The notes under the pieces are model-generated. The model was given only the letters and a program-made list of their open reading frames with translations, was not told the DNA's origin and did no database searches. Source: JAHDCJ01 sp039028895 (GTDB lineage Bacteria > Bacteroidota > Bacteroidia > Chitinophagales > Saprospiraceae). Taken from it: a stretch of DNA of 64,000 nucleotides. Position 1 is the stretch's first letter. Each line of letters starts with the position of its first letter. Position numbers and translations under genes: made by a program. The stretch is taken from the NCBI GenBank assembly GCA_039028895.1, contig JBCCHF010000024.1:35588-99587 (forward strand), given 5' to 3'. This document shows positions 45,372-54,877 of this stretch, in pieces.

Positions 45372-46808
45372 CTAAAATCTAAAATAAATAAACGGATTAT
45401 AGCCATGGCTTGCCAGGTACATACCACTCAACACCAGCAACCAAAGTAGTAAACTATATTCTGTGATTCGGAACCAGTAAGCTTTGGACGATTTTGAATC
45501 CGACGTTAATTTCCTTTCAACAAACGGGTAGATCGGGGTGCTGAATAAAATCCCTGCAAAAAGTGCAAGAATAACTTCTTTGTCGAGGAAGTAGTTGGCA
45601 TAGTACAATGGCGTTTCAGCTATACCGATCATAGCTCCCAGATAGCCTAAGGCGTAGTCGAAATTTTCAGCTCTGAAAAACACCCATCCAACCATAACCA
45701 CGATTAACACATAAATGTATTGGAAGATACCTGGTATGCGCTCAAGAAACTTACCTAGGCCAATACGTTCAAGAACAAGAAACAAGCCATGAAAGAGTCC
45801 CCAAAAGACGAAACTCCAACTTGCCCCATGCCACAAACCACAAAGGAAAAATACCAGTAAAAGATTGAAGTAAGTTCGGAAAAACCCTTTCCGGTTGCCG
45901 CCTAACGGAACGTAGAGATAATCTCTGAACCATGTTGATAGTGAAATATGCCAGCGACGCCAGAATTCCCTGATGGACTTTGCGATATACGGGTAATTGA
46001 AGTTTTCTAGAAACCTGAAACCCAACATACGGCCAATCCCAATAGCCATATCGGAATAAGCAGAAAAATCAAGGTAGATCTGAAGCGTATAACAAAGGAT
46101 TCCAAGCCATGCTGTGCCAAGATCAAGCTGACTGGTTGGAATGTCGAAAATAGCATCCGTTACACGACCAACAGTATCGGCCAGCAACACCTTTTTTACC
46201 AGACCAGTAATAAATCGTTTTACACCTGAGGCGAATAATTCGATTTCTACAATACGCGAACTGATCTGTTTGAAAATATCACCGTATCGCACAATTGGAC
46301 CAGCAATAAGCTGTGGGAAAAGTGAGATGTACAACCCAACTCTCAGCGGGTTTTTCTGGACAATTTCAGGCTTATAGTATACATCCACCAGGTAAGAAAT
46401 CGCCTGGAAAGTGAAAAAAGAAATACCAATCGGCAGGTGAATAGGAGCCAGGTCAATAGATGAACCTCCCATTCCCGTAAGGAAGTTGTTCAGGTTGTCA
46501 ACAATGAAATTGGCATATTTAAAAATGGCCAGCAACAACAGGTTTACAGCAACGCCCAATGCGAGATAAAGTCTGGCCGTCTTCGATCCCTGCGATTGAC
46601 CGGGCTGCGATATCCCCATTCCGATAAGGAAATTAATCAGAATAGAGCCGATCATCACTAGCACGATCACGCCCTCCCCCCAGGCATAGAAGCCAAGGCT
46701 GGCAAATAGCAAAAAGACATTTCGCCACTCAGTTTTCCTCAATAACCAGTTGACAATGAGCGTCAACGGCAGGAAAAGGTAGAGGAAAGTGAGTGAGCTG
46801 AAAAGCAT
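45372..46808 (-). CDS. MBOAT-family O-acyltransferase (AlgI-like)
   Basis: The 478-residue protein has about ten to twelve membrane segments. MBOAT features are IGISFFTFQAISYLVDVY, YLDFSAYSDMAIGIGRMLGF, REFWRRWHISLSTWFRDYLY and the catalytic histidine in CGLWHGASWSFVFWGLFHG. AlgI-type proteins move acetyl groups across the inner membrane for O-acetylation of polysaccharide. The AlgX/AlgJ-like partner follows directly, and no alginate polymerase genes are nearby, so the pair may modify another glycan. Confidence 0.95.
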   Translation of the reverse strand: MLFSSLTFLYLFLPLTLIVNWLLRKTEWRNVFLLFASLGFYAWGEGVIVLVMIGSILINFLIGMGISQPGQSQGSKTARLYLALGVAVNLLLLAIFKYANFIVDNLNNFLTGMGGSSIDLAPIHLPIGISFFTFQAISYLVDVYYKPEIVQKNPLRVGLYISLFPQLIAGPIVRYGDIFKQISSRIVEIELFASGVKRFITGLVKKVLLADTVGRVTDAIFDIPTSQLDLGTAWLGILCYTLQIYLDFSAYSDMAIGIGRMLGFRFLENFNYPYIAKSIREFWRRWHISLSTWFRDYLYVPLGGNRKGFFRTYFNLLLVFFLCGLWHGASWSFVFWGLFHGLFLVLERIGLGKFLERIPGIFQYIYVLIVVMVGWVFFRAENFDYALGYLGAMIGIAETPLYYANYFLDKEVILALFAGILFSTPIYPFVERKLTSDSKSSKAYWFRITEYSLLLWLLVLSGMYLASHGYNPFIYFRF

Positions 46809-46837
46809 CTAAAAGCCGCTTAGTCGTAAGAAATTAG

Positions 46838-46891
46838 AAAAAAGTTGGCAATCTTCAATCGGCAATCCCACTTTAGATTGCCGATTGCCAA
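46838..46891 (-). terminator. Terminator after terC built from GGCAATC units
   Basis: On the plus strand TTGGCAATC (46845-46853) plus GGCAATC (46861-46867) can pair with GATTGCC (46876-46882) plus GATTGCCAA (46883-46891): 16 pairs with a 7-nt bulge, or alternatively a perfect 12-bp stem (46856-46867 with 46876-46887). On the minus strand it is followed by C and six T residues (46843-46838). It lies 18 bp past the terC stop. Confidence 0.7.
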
Positions 46892-46909
46892 AGTTCTTCC
46901 AAAAAGTTA

Positions 46910-47761
46910 TCATTTATCGATCTTTTCCAAAACACCCTGGTCAACAGCTTGCTCTCCAATACCGTGTAACTGGATTGGATGCTGTTTTTTCCGCAGGCGC
47001 ATATTCAGGAATTCGACCATAAGTGAGAAGGCAATAGCGAAGTAAAGGTAGCCTTTAGGTACAGCGCCCACTTCTGATCCGGCAACGGTGAAATGCGCCA
47101 GGTGCGCACCTTCCGCAATAAGCATAAAGCCTATCAGGATCAAAAAGGCCAATCCCAGCATTTGGACGGTAGGATGTTTGTTGACAAATTCGCCGACCGG
47201 ATTTGCGAAAACCATCATGATAATGACAGAGAGCACCACGGCAATAATCATAATAACTAATGCGCCTTCAATGCCATTCGTCATACCAACGGCTGTCAGA
47301 ATAGAATCAAAGGAGAAAACAATATTGATCAGGGTGATCTGAATTATTACCTTTTGGAGGGTAATCCCTTTCTTTTTGGCCTTTTCTTCGGCCTCATCAG
47401 CGGTTTCACCCTCTAGTTTGTGATGTATCTCCGAAGTAGCTTTATACAATAAAAACAGACCACCAAATATCAGGATTATGGCCTGGCCCGAAAATCCACC
47501 TTTAATCCATCCCTTGTCAAAGGAAAGCCATGGTTCTTCCATGGCAATCAAGAGAGAGATTCCAAAAAGCAGGATAATCCTGAAAGCCATCGCAAGTACG
47601 AGACCAATGTTGGTGGCTCTTTTGCGATCTTTCTCTTTAAGTTTACCAGCCGCAATGGAAATGAAGATGATATTATCGACACCGAGAACAATTTCGAGAA
47701 ATGTCAGTGTAAGTAAGCTAGCCCATGCTTCGGGGGTAGACAGGATAGAAATAATGTCCAT
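46910..47761 (-). CDS. TerC family integral membrane protein
   Basis: The ATG at 47761 gives 283 residues; an upstream ATG at 47830 adds 23 unrelated residues. The protein has seven to nine membrane segments with the acidic membrane motifs typical of TerC: FLEIVLGVDNIIFISI near 17-32 and NIVFSFDSILTAVGMTNG near the middle. Members are linked to metal-ion export or metalation of secreted enzymes and to tellurite resistance. No other ter genes are near, so a metal-homeostasis role is more likely than tellurite resistance. Confidence 0.95.
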   Translation of the reverse strand: MDIISILSTPEAWASLLTLTFLEIVLGVDNIIFISIAAGKLKEKDRKRATNIGLVLAMAFRIILLFGISLLIAMEEPWLSFDKGWIKGGFSGQAIILIFGGLFLLYKATSEIHHKLEGETADEAEEKAKKKGITLQKVIIQITLINIVFSFDSILTAVGMTNGIEGALVIMIIAVVLSVIIMMVFANPVGEFVNKHPTVQMLGLAFLILIGFMLIAEGAHLAHFTVAGSEVGAVPKGYLYFAIAFSLMVEFLNMRLRKKQHPIQLHGIGEQAVDQGVLEKIDK

Positions 47762-47990
47762 TTGGATGTTTTTTTTGCTAAAATAAAAAAAGGGGTGGTT
47801 AATATTACATTTTGCCTGTGGCGCGTTCATTTTTTTCAGTCACAAAAAAAACGAACCAAAAAATGCTTGTCAAAATAAACTCATGCTGCCCATTTGTTCC
47901 CCCGGCACAAGCCTGCTCATGGTCGAACAGTATTTTGACGGTCTCCCTCAGTCTCAAAATCTATTAACAAACCTGACCTTTTTCAAATTA

Positions 47991-48029
47991 GTTTTTCAGG
48001 GTTTAAACACATTTTAAACCCTGAAAAAC
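47991..48029. repeat. Perfect 17-bp inverted repeat
   Basis: GTTTTTCAGGGTTTAAA (47991-48007) and TTTAAACCCTGAAAAAC (48013-48029) are exact reverse complements separated by CACAT. It is about 230 bp upstream of terC and 137 bp upstream of the transporter gene. It could be an operator, a cruciform or a structured leader. Confidence 0.75.
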
Positions 48030-48059
48030 GTAAAGATTTGAAACAGCCTTGATCTTTTG

Positions 48060-48085
48060 ATTCTTTTCCATTAAGGGAAAAGAAT
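48060..48085. repeat. Perfect 10-bp inverted repeat upstream of the sugar transporter
   Basis: ATTCTTTTCC (48060-48069) and GGAAAAGAAT (48076-48085) are exact reverse complements with a 6-nt spacer. The site is about 55 bp upstream of the candidate -7 box of the transporter gene, a position where a regulator could bind. Confidence 0.65.
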
Positions 48086-48165
48086 AACAATAGAAACAGA
48101 ATAATTTTCAACCTCTCATCCCAATCCCCGGTAATTCCTATATTTGATCAACACAACATCACACT

Positions 48166-49542
48166 ATGAACTATCGTAAAGTCCTGTACTGGTCTATTAC
48201 CGTCGCCCTGGGCGGTTTTCTTTTTGGATTTGACACAGCCGTTATTTCCGGAGGCGTAGACGCTATCAAAGAATTATGGGGGTTAAATAATGCCATGACC
48301 GGCCAAATGGTGGCGATGGCATTGTATGGAACGGTTATCGGAGCGTTGTTTGGCGGTATTCCTGCTGACCGGATTGGCAGGAAACGAACGCTGTTCTGGA
48401 TTGCTATTCTATATCTTATATCTGCTGCCGGTTCTGCCTTGGCACCTGATGTCTATTCCTTGATGATCTTCCGCTTTATTGGTGGACTTGGCGTGGGGGC
48501 CTCTTCAGTAGTGGCACCTATGTACATCGCTGAGATTGCACCGACCCAATACAGGGGGAGACTTACGGCGATTTTCCAGTTTAATCTTGTGTTAGGAATT
48601 TTAATCGCCTATGTTTCCAATTGGATGATTGGTGGTGGCGGAGATGGCGGTTGGCGGATCATGCTTGGGGTAGAGGTAATTCCGGCCCTGGCATTCGTGT
48701 TTATGATACTTGGAGTGCCCAGAAGTCCGCGTTGGCTGGTTGTCAAGAAAGGGCTTGTAGATGAAGCCCGGGAAGTATTGAATATGATCTATTCTGGCTC
48801 GGGGTCCAATGCAGAAACAATTTTGGATGAGGCAGGCACCAATCCGGTAGATGCAGCTTTGGCGGCGATGGAATCTTCGGACAATATCAAAGGTTCAGGA
48901 TTCAAGGAATTCATTTCCGGAAGGTTTAACTTACCAATAATGCTGGCTTTTGTCATCGCTTTCTTTAACCAGCTATCGGGTATCAATGCCGTTATCTATT
49001 ATGCACCGTCTATTTTTAAAGATACTGGAATGGAGGAAAGCTCTGCATTACTCAGTACTGCAGGAGTTGGACTTGTTAATCTCATCTTCACAATGGCAGG
49101 TTTATATTTGATAGATCGGATGGGGCGCCGATTCCTGATGTACATTGGGTCAGTTGGATACATTGTCTCACTGGCATTTGTATCGTGGGCTTTTTATACT
49201 CAATCTTTTGATGGGTTTTTGGTGCCTTTCTGGATTTTTGCATTTATTGCCTCGCATGCTATCGGGCAGGGGGCTGTGATCTGGGTTTTTATTTCAGAAA
49301 TATTCCCGAATGAGGTTAGGGGATTTGGTAACTCTATGGGGTGCGGAACACATTGGGTTTTTGCTGCCCTTGTTGCAGGAACCTTTCCTTACATCGAGGG
49401 TCAGTTCGACAATGCATGGCCTATATTCGCTTTCTTTTCATTTATGATGGTTCTGCAGTTATTATGGGTATGGCGGGTCATGCCTGAGACAAAAGGTGTA
49501 TCACTTGAGGATTTGGAGAAACAGTTGGTGAAAAGCCAATAA
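48166..49542 (+). CDS. Sugar porter (SP) family MFS transporter
   Basis: The 458-residue protein has about twelve membrane helices. Sugar-porter signatures are GGFLFGFDTAVISGG, ADRIGRKRT, GVGASSVVAPMYIAEIAPTQ, PRSPRWLVVKKG, and in the second half NQLSGINAVIYYAPSIF and IDRMGRRFL. It probably imports a hexose by proton symport. The GH32 enzyme gene follows within 12 bp, so fructose or sucrose-derived sugar is the best guess for the substrate. Its -7 box and nearby inverted repeats are described in the upstream region. Confidence 0.95.
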   Translation: MNYRKVLYWSITVALGGFLFGFDTAVISGGVDAIKELWGLNNAMTGQMVAMALYGTVIGALFGGIPADRIGRKRTLFWIAILYLISAAGSALAPDVYSLMIFRFIGGLGVGASSVVAPMYIAEIAPTQYRGRLTAIFQFNLVLGILIAYVSNWMIGGGGDGGWRIMLGVEVIPALAFVFMILGVPRSPRWLVVKKGLVDEAREVLNMIYSGSGSNAETILDEAGTNPVDAALAAMESSDNIKGSGFKEFISGRFNLPIMLAFVIAFFNQLSGINAVIYYAPSIFKDTGMEESSALLSTAGVGLVNLIFTMAGLYLIDRMGRRFLMYIGSVGYIVSLAFVSWAFYTQSFDGFLVPFWIFAFIASHAIGQGAVIWVFISEIFPNEVRGFGNSMGCGTHWVFAALVAGTFPYIEGQFDNAWPIFAFFSFMMVLQLLWVWRVMPETKGVSLEDLEKQLVKSQ

Positions 49543-49554
49543 GTTGCTTCTAAA

Positions 49555-51141
49555 ATGATTGATATTCGCTCACTGGCTTTAGGAGCCATTGCATTATTTA
49601 CCTTTTCAAATTGTCAAAATTCGACATCTGAAATGAATGAAAACACTTTAGATACTGAAGTGAAGGAGGGGTATTATGATGAACAGCATCGACCAAAGTT
49701 CCATTTTACCCCGGAGGAAATGTGGATGAACGATCCCAATGGTCTTTTCTACAATGATGGTTTGTATCATTTGTATTATCAGCATTATCCCGAAGACAAG
49801 GTTTGGGGGCCCATGCATTGGGGACATGCCACGAGTAAAGACCTGGTACATTGGACACATCATCCGATAGCGCTTTTTCCTGATTCATTAGGGTATATGT
49901 TTTCCGGTTCAGCAGTATTGGATAAGGATAATTCCAGTGGTTTTGGCTCTGTTGATAATCCGCCTGTAGTGGCAGCGTTCACTTTTGGATTAGAGGACGA
50001 GAAAGAAGCTGGTCAGACACAAGGACTGGCTTATAGCCTTGATGGGGGGTTCACATTCGAGAAGTATAAAGACAACCCGGTTATCGATGAAGGACGACTA
50101 GCGTTTCGTGACCCAAAAGTCATTTGGCATAAAGCCTCTCAAAGCTGGGTAATGCTTATTGTTGCGGGATCTACCGCTGAAAGCTGGATGACCAATCATA
50201 TCCGATTTTATCGATCAAAAGATCTAAAGAACTGGGCATTTTCAGGCGATTTTGGTTTTACCTATGGCACTCAGGGCGTCAAATGGGAATGTCCTGATCT
50301 ATTCGAAACAACAATTGCAGAAACAGAAGAAAAGAAATGGGTGCTGACTATAAGTGTGCAGGATAAGGCTCCAAATGGTGGCACGGGCTGCCAGTATTTT
50401 ATTGGTGATTTTGATGGTAATACTTTCACTACAAAAATTGAGGACACCCTGTGGCTTGATTATGGCCGCGATAATTATGCTGGTGTATTGTTTAACCACG
50501 CACCAGAAAATCGTCCGGTTTATATCGGCTGGATGAGCAATTGGCAATATACGATGCAAACGCCCACATCTCCATGGCGGTCAGCGATGACAGTTCCAAG
50601 ATCATTGACTTTGGTGCGCTCTGAGAAAGGGCCTCGTTTATTAGTTAATCCAGTCAAAGAATTAGAGGTACTTCGCGGGAAAAATATCCCCATAACAGGA
50701 TTACCGGGAAAAGAAGCGTTTACGCTTGCCGCCGAAGCTGACTTTCCACTATCAACATCAGAACTTATCCTGGAATTTGACCCATCTGATGACACCTTAT
50801 TTGAAATTGTACTTTCCAATACTAAAGGCGAACAGTTTGTTGTTGGGTATGATGCAAAAACCGATCAATTCTTTACTGACAGAACGCAATCGGGCAAAGT
50901 CGATTTTTCTGAAGATTTTCCGTCAAGGAATATTGCACCACGTTTTTCTCAAAAGGCTACCATCAAAATGCATATCCTTTTCGACAAATCATCGTGTGAG
51001 CTGTTTGCTGATGATGGCTCAGTTGTGATGACTGATATATTCTTTCCGAATGAGGATTTTAGCAATATGACTTTTGGTGTTTCCAATGGCAGTATTGACA
51101 ACCTGAAAGGCAATATTTTTGGCTTAAAGTCGATTTGGTAA
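49555..51141 (+). CDS. Glycoside hydrolase family 32 (fructan/sucrose hydrolase), lipoprotein
   Basis: The 528-residue protein carries a lipobox FSNC (Cys20), so it is a lipoprotein. GH32 motifs are complete: MNDPNG (nucleophile Asp60), FRDPK (Arg185-Asp186) and WECPDL (acid/base Glu245) in the five-bladed propeller, followed by a beta-sandwich (about 395-528, with LHILFDKSSCELF-like HILFDKSSCELFADDG). Family members cut beta-fructosides such as levan, inulin or sucrose. Membrane anchoring suggests that it acts at the periplasm or surface and feeds the adjacent sugar transporter. Confidence 0.95.
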   Translation: MIDIRSLALGAIALFTFSNCQNSTSEMNENTLDTEVKEGYYDEQHRPKFHFTPEEMWMNDPNGLFYNDGLYHLYYQHYPEDKVWGPMHWGHATSKDLVHWTHHPIALFPDSLGYMFSGSAVLDKDNSSGFGSVDNPPVVAAFTFGLEDEKEAGQTQGLAYSLDGGFTFEKYKDNPVIDEGRLAFRDPKVIWHKASQSWVMLIVAGSTAESWMTNHIRFYRSKDLKNWAFSGDFGFTYGTQGVKWECPDLFETTIAETEEKKWVLTISVQDKAPNGGTGCQYFIGDFDGNTFTTKIEDTLWLDYGRDNYAGVLFNHAPENRPVYIGWMSNWQYTMQTPTSPWRSAMTVPRSLTLVRSEKGPRLLVNPVKELEVLRGKNIPITGLPGKEAFTLAAEADFPLSTSELILEFDPSDDTLFEIVLSNTKGEQFVVGYDAKTDQFFTDRTQSGKVDFSEDFPSRNIAPRFSQKATIKMHILFDKSSCELFADDGSVVMTDIFFPNEDFSNMTFGVSNGSIDNLKGNIFGLKSIW

Positions 51142-51260
51142 TCCAGGTGGTCAAAAACAGGAGAAACCAGGTTGTATGAGGCCATGTTTCGGCCCGATTA
51201 ACCTTGTTTCTAATTGTTTTCACAATGAAAAGCGAAAGGAGACTTAGGATTAAGGTTTTA

Positions 51261-53642
51261 TCAACGTCTCTTCTGACCTGAATATTCCATAGCATCTCCT
51301 TTACCAAACCCATAGCTGAAGCCAAAGGTCAGGAAGCGGCCACGGAAATGATAATTGTACAAATAGTATTCAGGATCAATGATTTCGCTTTCTCGCACCC
51401 TGGAAGCGAACATGTCGCGTAAACTCATATTAAATACGCCTCGGCCTTTCATGATCTTTTTCCTCAAACCCATATCGGCAAAAACGTTGCTCGAAACCAT
51501 ACCTTGCACTGTTTCATATTTTGATCGGTAATGACCTGTAATCTCGAATTCGAAACCCGCCGGTAACTTGAACTTTGTTGTTGCTTTTGAAGTAAACTGG
51601 TCACCAGAAAAGTCGAAATTGGTTTCTGCCAGCATGCCTTCACGATTAAAGTAGAAGTAGTTCATATCTCCATTCAAAGAAAACCATTTTGTGGGCGTAT
51701 ATTTTGCGTTAAATTCAAGACCTACAGCTTGATTGGTACCTACGTTTTCTGGTTGGGTAGTGTTGACGTTATTTTCGAAAGTTGAAATACGCTCAACAAC
51801 ATCAGTCGTGTAACGATAATAAGCACCAAAATTCATAGAAGCATTTTCGAAAATAAAAATGCTTGTCAATTCGTATGAATCAGTAAATTCAGGTAATAGA
51901 TTCGGATTTCCAGTACGTACATTGAAATTGTTCCTGATATTGAAGAAAGGGTTGAGATCCCAAAGCCTTGGCCTTGAAACCCGCCTTGAATACCCCGCCT
52001 GAACCGAAAAGGCATCCGAAATTTTGTAAGAAGTATGGACTGTCGGGAACAAGTTGGTGTAGTTTTGCTGGTTGTCTTCACCTGTGTTGGTCAACAAGGT
52101 TTCCAGGTTTGTATTTTCGACTCTGATACCAAGCTTCAAACCCCATTTACCTACTTCATATGCACCTGTGGCATAGAGGCCAAGCACTTTCTGGTCGTAC
52201 TCAAAGATATTGGTCAGGCCTGGGTTCGTAATAAATACGCCATCTTCAAAATCTTTGACTTCATAATCATTACTTACGTCGGTCATGACATAATGTGCAC
52301 CGGTTTCGAGTGTAAAGCTCTTTGAGAATGGACGGGTGTAATCCAACTGGAAGGTAAACTTAGCTTCCTTGAAGTTAGTCCTGGTTTGCTGGTCTTCCTG
52401 AGCATAGGTACCACTCACAACATTATTACCAAATTCTGAAGATTGGTCCTTTCCGAAGAAATTGCCTAAGGCGCTAAACAGCAGGTGGTGATCTTTATTG
52501 TCTTTAAAGTCACGTTTGTACTGTAGTTCGAATTGCCATTTTGGGTTTGTGGCCTCAGTCGTTTCTTCGCGATTCCACTCAGCAATTGAGGTGCCTGCTT
52601 CGTCACTAAACAAAAATGCGGTTTGTGATGGCTGGTCCTCCACCTCGTAGGCAAAATTCCCGGAAAGTGTAATAATGTTCCTTGAATTGATATAGTAATC
52701 GGTTCCAAGGATTACATTATAGAATGTTTCGTTGCGGTACTCAGTACCGATACTTGAGAGAATAGTATTATTGATAAAGTCCTGGTTAATGCTTTCTTTG
52801 TTTCTTGGCAATTCACGATACCCTACGCCAAATTGAGAAAACAGGTTGAACTTTTCAGAACGCTTGTTTAAGCTAAGCCCGACGCTATGATTATGAGGAA
52901 CACCGGTGTTGACTGAAATCGCACCGTTCAACCCTTTGCGTTCTTCCTTTTTGATAACAATATTAATAATGCCACTGGTCCCTTCAGCCTCATATTTCGC
53001 AGATGGGTTGGTGATGACTTCGATCTTATCGATCATATCAGCTGTGATGGTGCCAAGGGTATTCCCTTGTTCACTGGCGATAACCGAAGGTTTACCATTG
53101 ACAAGGATCTGGACGCCTGAACTCCCTCGAAGACTTATCTCTCCTTCAATGTTAACGTTGACCGAAGGAACGTTATTCAGTACTTCCAGGGCCGAAGCAC
53201 CAGTACTGCTGAGATCTTTACCAACATTGAAGACTCTTTTGTCGAGCTTGAATTCTGTGGTTGACTTTTCGGCTCTTACTTCTACTTCGTTAAGCGTCTC
53301 GTTGTCACTGGCAAGTGAGATGGTGCCGAGATTGACCTTGCCATTCTCAATATTGATTTCCGATATTTTTTTGGATTGGAAACCCAGGAAGCTGACTTCT
53401 ACGTAAATGTCGCTGGATTTGGTAGACACTTCAAAGCTACCATCCATTCCGGTTGTCGTTCCAGTAATGGGTTCTTTCGTGTTAGCGTCTGCAATTAGAA
53501 TTGTTGCAAATTCGAGAGGTTGCTGGCTGATGTTCTCTAAAACAGTACCGGATATCTTTATTCCACCGCTTTGAGCATTTAGCCCAAAGACCCCCAAAAA
53601 CAATAGAATGGCAGTAATTGATTGAATGTGAAGCTTTTTCAT
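51261..53642 (-). CDS. TonB-dependent receptor of the beta-barrel family 3 type
   Basis: The ATG at 53642 gives 793 residues with a signal peptide ending GLNAQ; a longer frame from 53675 adds eleven residues. A carboxypeptidase-regulatory-like domain (about 25-105, ISGTVLENISQQPLEFATI) precedes a plug (about 125-220, SSTGASALEVLNNVPSV and GTSGIINIVIKK) and an outer-membrane beta-barrel. There is no SusD partner. The imported ligand is unknown. It is divergent from the LytTR sensor/regulator pair 200 bp away and convergent with the GH32 gene. Confidence 0.93.
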   Translation of the reverse strand: MKKLHIQSITAILLFLGVFGLNAQSGGIKISGTVLENISQQPLEFATILIADANTKEPITGTTTGMDGSFEVSTKSSDIYVEVSFLGFQSKKISEINIENGKVNLGTISLASDNETLNEVEVRAEKSTTEFKLDKRVFNVGKDLSSTGASALEVLNNVPSVNVNIEGEISLRGSSGVQILVNGKPSVIASEQGNTLGTITADMIDKIEVITNPSAKYEAEGTSGIINIVIKKEERKGLNGAISVNTGVPHNHSVGLSLNKRSEKFNLFSQFGVGYRELPRNKESINQDFINNTILSSIGTEYRNETFYNVILGTDYYINSRNIITLSGNFAYEVEDQPSQTAFLFSDEAGTSIAEWNREETTEATNPKWQFELQYKRDFKDNKDHHLLFSALGNFFGKDQSSEFGNNVVSGTYAQEDQQTRTNFKEAKFTFQLDYTRPFSKSFTLETGAHYVMTDVSNDYEVKDFEDGVFITNPGLTNIFEYDQKVLGLYATGAYEVGKWGLKLGIRVENTNLETLLTNTGEDNQQNYTNLFPTVHTSYKISDAFSVQAGYSRRVSRPRLWDLNPFFNIRNNFNVRTGNPNLLPEFTDSYELTSIFIFENASMNFGAYYRYTTDVVERISTFENNVNTTQPENVGTNQAVGLEFNAKYTPTKWFSLNGDMNYFYFNREGMLAETNFDFSGDQFTSKATTKFKLPAGFEFEITGHYRSKYETVQGMVSSNVFADMGLRKKIMKGRGVFNMSLRDMFASRVRESEIIDPEYYLYNYHFRGRFLTFGFSYGFGKGDAMEYSGQKRR

Positions 53643-53845
53643 AATGTGCTGGTTTTGAACAAAAGCGTAACGCAAAGAAATTGAGACTGTTCACCTAAAA
53701 GAAATTCTTTCTTTGAACGACAAAAAATGCCAGGTGAACGACATAGTGTGTTAGAATGCAAGGCCTTTTTGTTGTTTGAAGGGTGAAAACTGTCGTTCTC
53801 AGGTATCTTTTTTCTTTTTTGTATAAGAAGGGATAAATTTGAGTG

Positions 53846-54877
53846 ATGCAAAAACTGTCCAAACAAGGTGGGGTTTCAAATAAAGAAGTCATCTTTCAGC
53901 TTGTACTTCATGGAGTAGTATTCATATTCTACGCTTTTAGCAGGAATGATAGCAAGGTTGACCTTCATGAAGTTCTGATTTTTGGTAACCTGGCTATTGC
54001 GGCTTTAACTATCAATTACCTTTTACTCCCCAAGGTGTTTTATCCAAAAAAATATTTTGTTTTTTTGGGATATGTGCTATTGCTTGTTATCGCATTGATA
54101 GGCATGGAAGAACTTGTAATAGAAAAGATATTTTTCCCTGACACTAGAGGTAAAACATTTGGTGGCGTCTTCTTTACCCTATTGAATATACTGCCAGTAC
54201 TCACAATATTGACAGGATTTAAGTTCGGTTGGGATGCACTGGTTAAACAACGTGAGGTGGAAGAACTCACAACCATTGTTAAGGAGAGTGAACTTCAGTA
54301 TCTGAAATCGCAGATTAATCCGCATTTTCTGTTTAATAATTTGAATAACCTCTATGCCTACGCAGTAGACCAATCTCCAAAAACTCCCGAAATCATTCTC
54401 GAACTATCAGGAGTACTGAGGTATATGCTTTATGAATGCAGGGAAAAATATGTACCCCTTAAAAAAGAAGTTGAGCAACTCAATAATTTTATTCTGCTTA
54501 ACGAACTACAGATAGAGGATAGGGGAAAGGTCAGTTTTATTGCAGAACATATCAGGGAGCAATATCGGATTGCGCCGTTGATCCTGATGGTATTTGTTGA
54601 AAATGCTTTTAAGCATAGCACGGCAAGTCAATCAGATAACATTGTGATCAATGTCAGTATTTCACTTTCGGATGCAGGCGTACTCAACTTTCTTTGTGAA
54701 AACACCTATCACAAAGAAAAAAATACAGACAGTCTGGCCAAAGGCATAGGGCTTGAAAATGTGGTTAAGCGCCTTGAATTATTATATCCGGATGCTCATC
54801 ACCTCGCGATTTTTGATGAACATAATTTCTATAAAGTTCATTTGACAATTGACCTGGATAAACTCACAAGGTCATGA
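53846..54877 (+). CDS. LytS/YehU-type sensor histidine kinase
   Basis: The ATG at 53846 is preferred over a GTG directly before it and gives 343 residues. Four membrane helices lie at about 15-31, 44-63, 70-90 and 108-128 with no large periplasmic domain. The His-kinase domain has SQINPHFLFNNLNNLY, whose His near 160 is the phosphoacceptor, and an ATPase region with LILMVFVENAFKHS and GIGLENVVKRLELLY. It pairs with the LytTR regulator, whose start codon overlaps its stop (ATGA). A TAAATTTG -7 box ends 4 nt before the ATG. Confidence 0.95.
   Translation: MQKLSKQGGVSNKEVIFQLVLHGVVFIFYAFSRNDSKVDLHEVLIFGNLAIAALTINYLLLPKVFYPKKYFVFLGYVLLLVIALIGMEELVIEKIFFPDTRGKTFGGVFFTLLNILPVLTILTGFKFGWDALVKQREVEELTTIVKESELQYLKSQINPHFLFNNLNNLYAYAVDQSPKTPEIILELSGVLRYMLYECREKYVPLKKEVEQLNNFILLNELQIEDRGKVSFIAEHIREQYRIAPLILMVFVENAFKHSTASQSDNIVINVSISLSDAGVLNFLCENTYHKEKNTDSLAKGIGLENVVKRLELLYPDAHHLAIFDEHNFYKVHLTIDLDKLTRS

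Larger units (their letters stand above)
47762..48165. other. 404-bp divergent intergenic region between terC and the sugar transporter
   Basis: No gene was found here. The region must hold promoters for terC (leftward) and the transporter (rightward). TATATTTG at 48139-48146 is a consensus -7 box for the transporter, ending 19 nt before its ATG, though the -33 element is not obvious. Two strong inverted repeats (listed separately) lie between the two genes and cannot be terminators, since no gene ends here. Confidence 0.7.
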
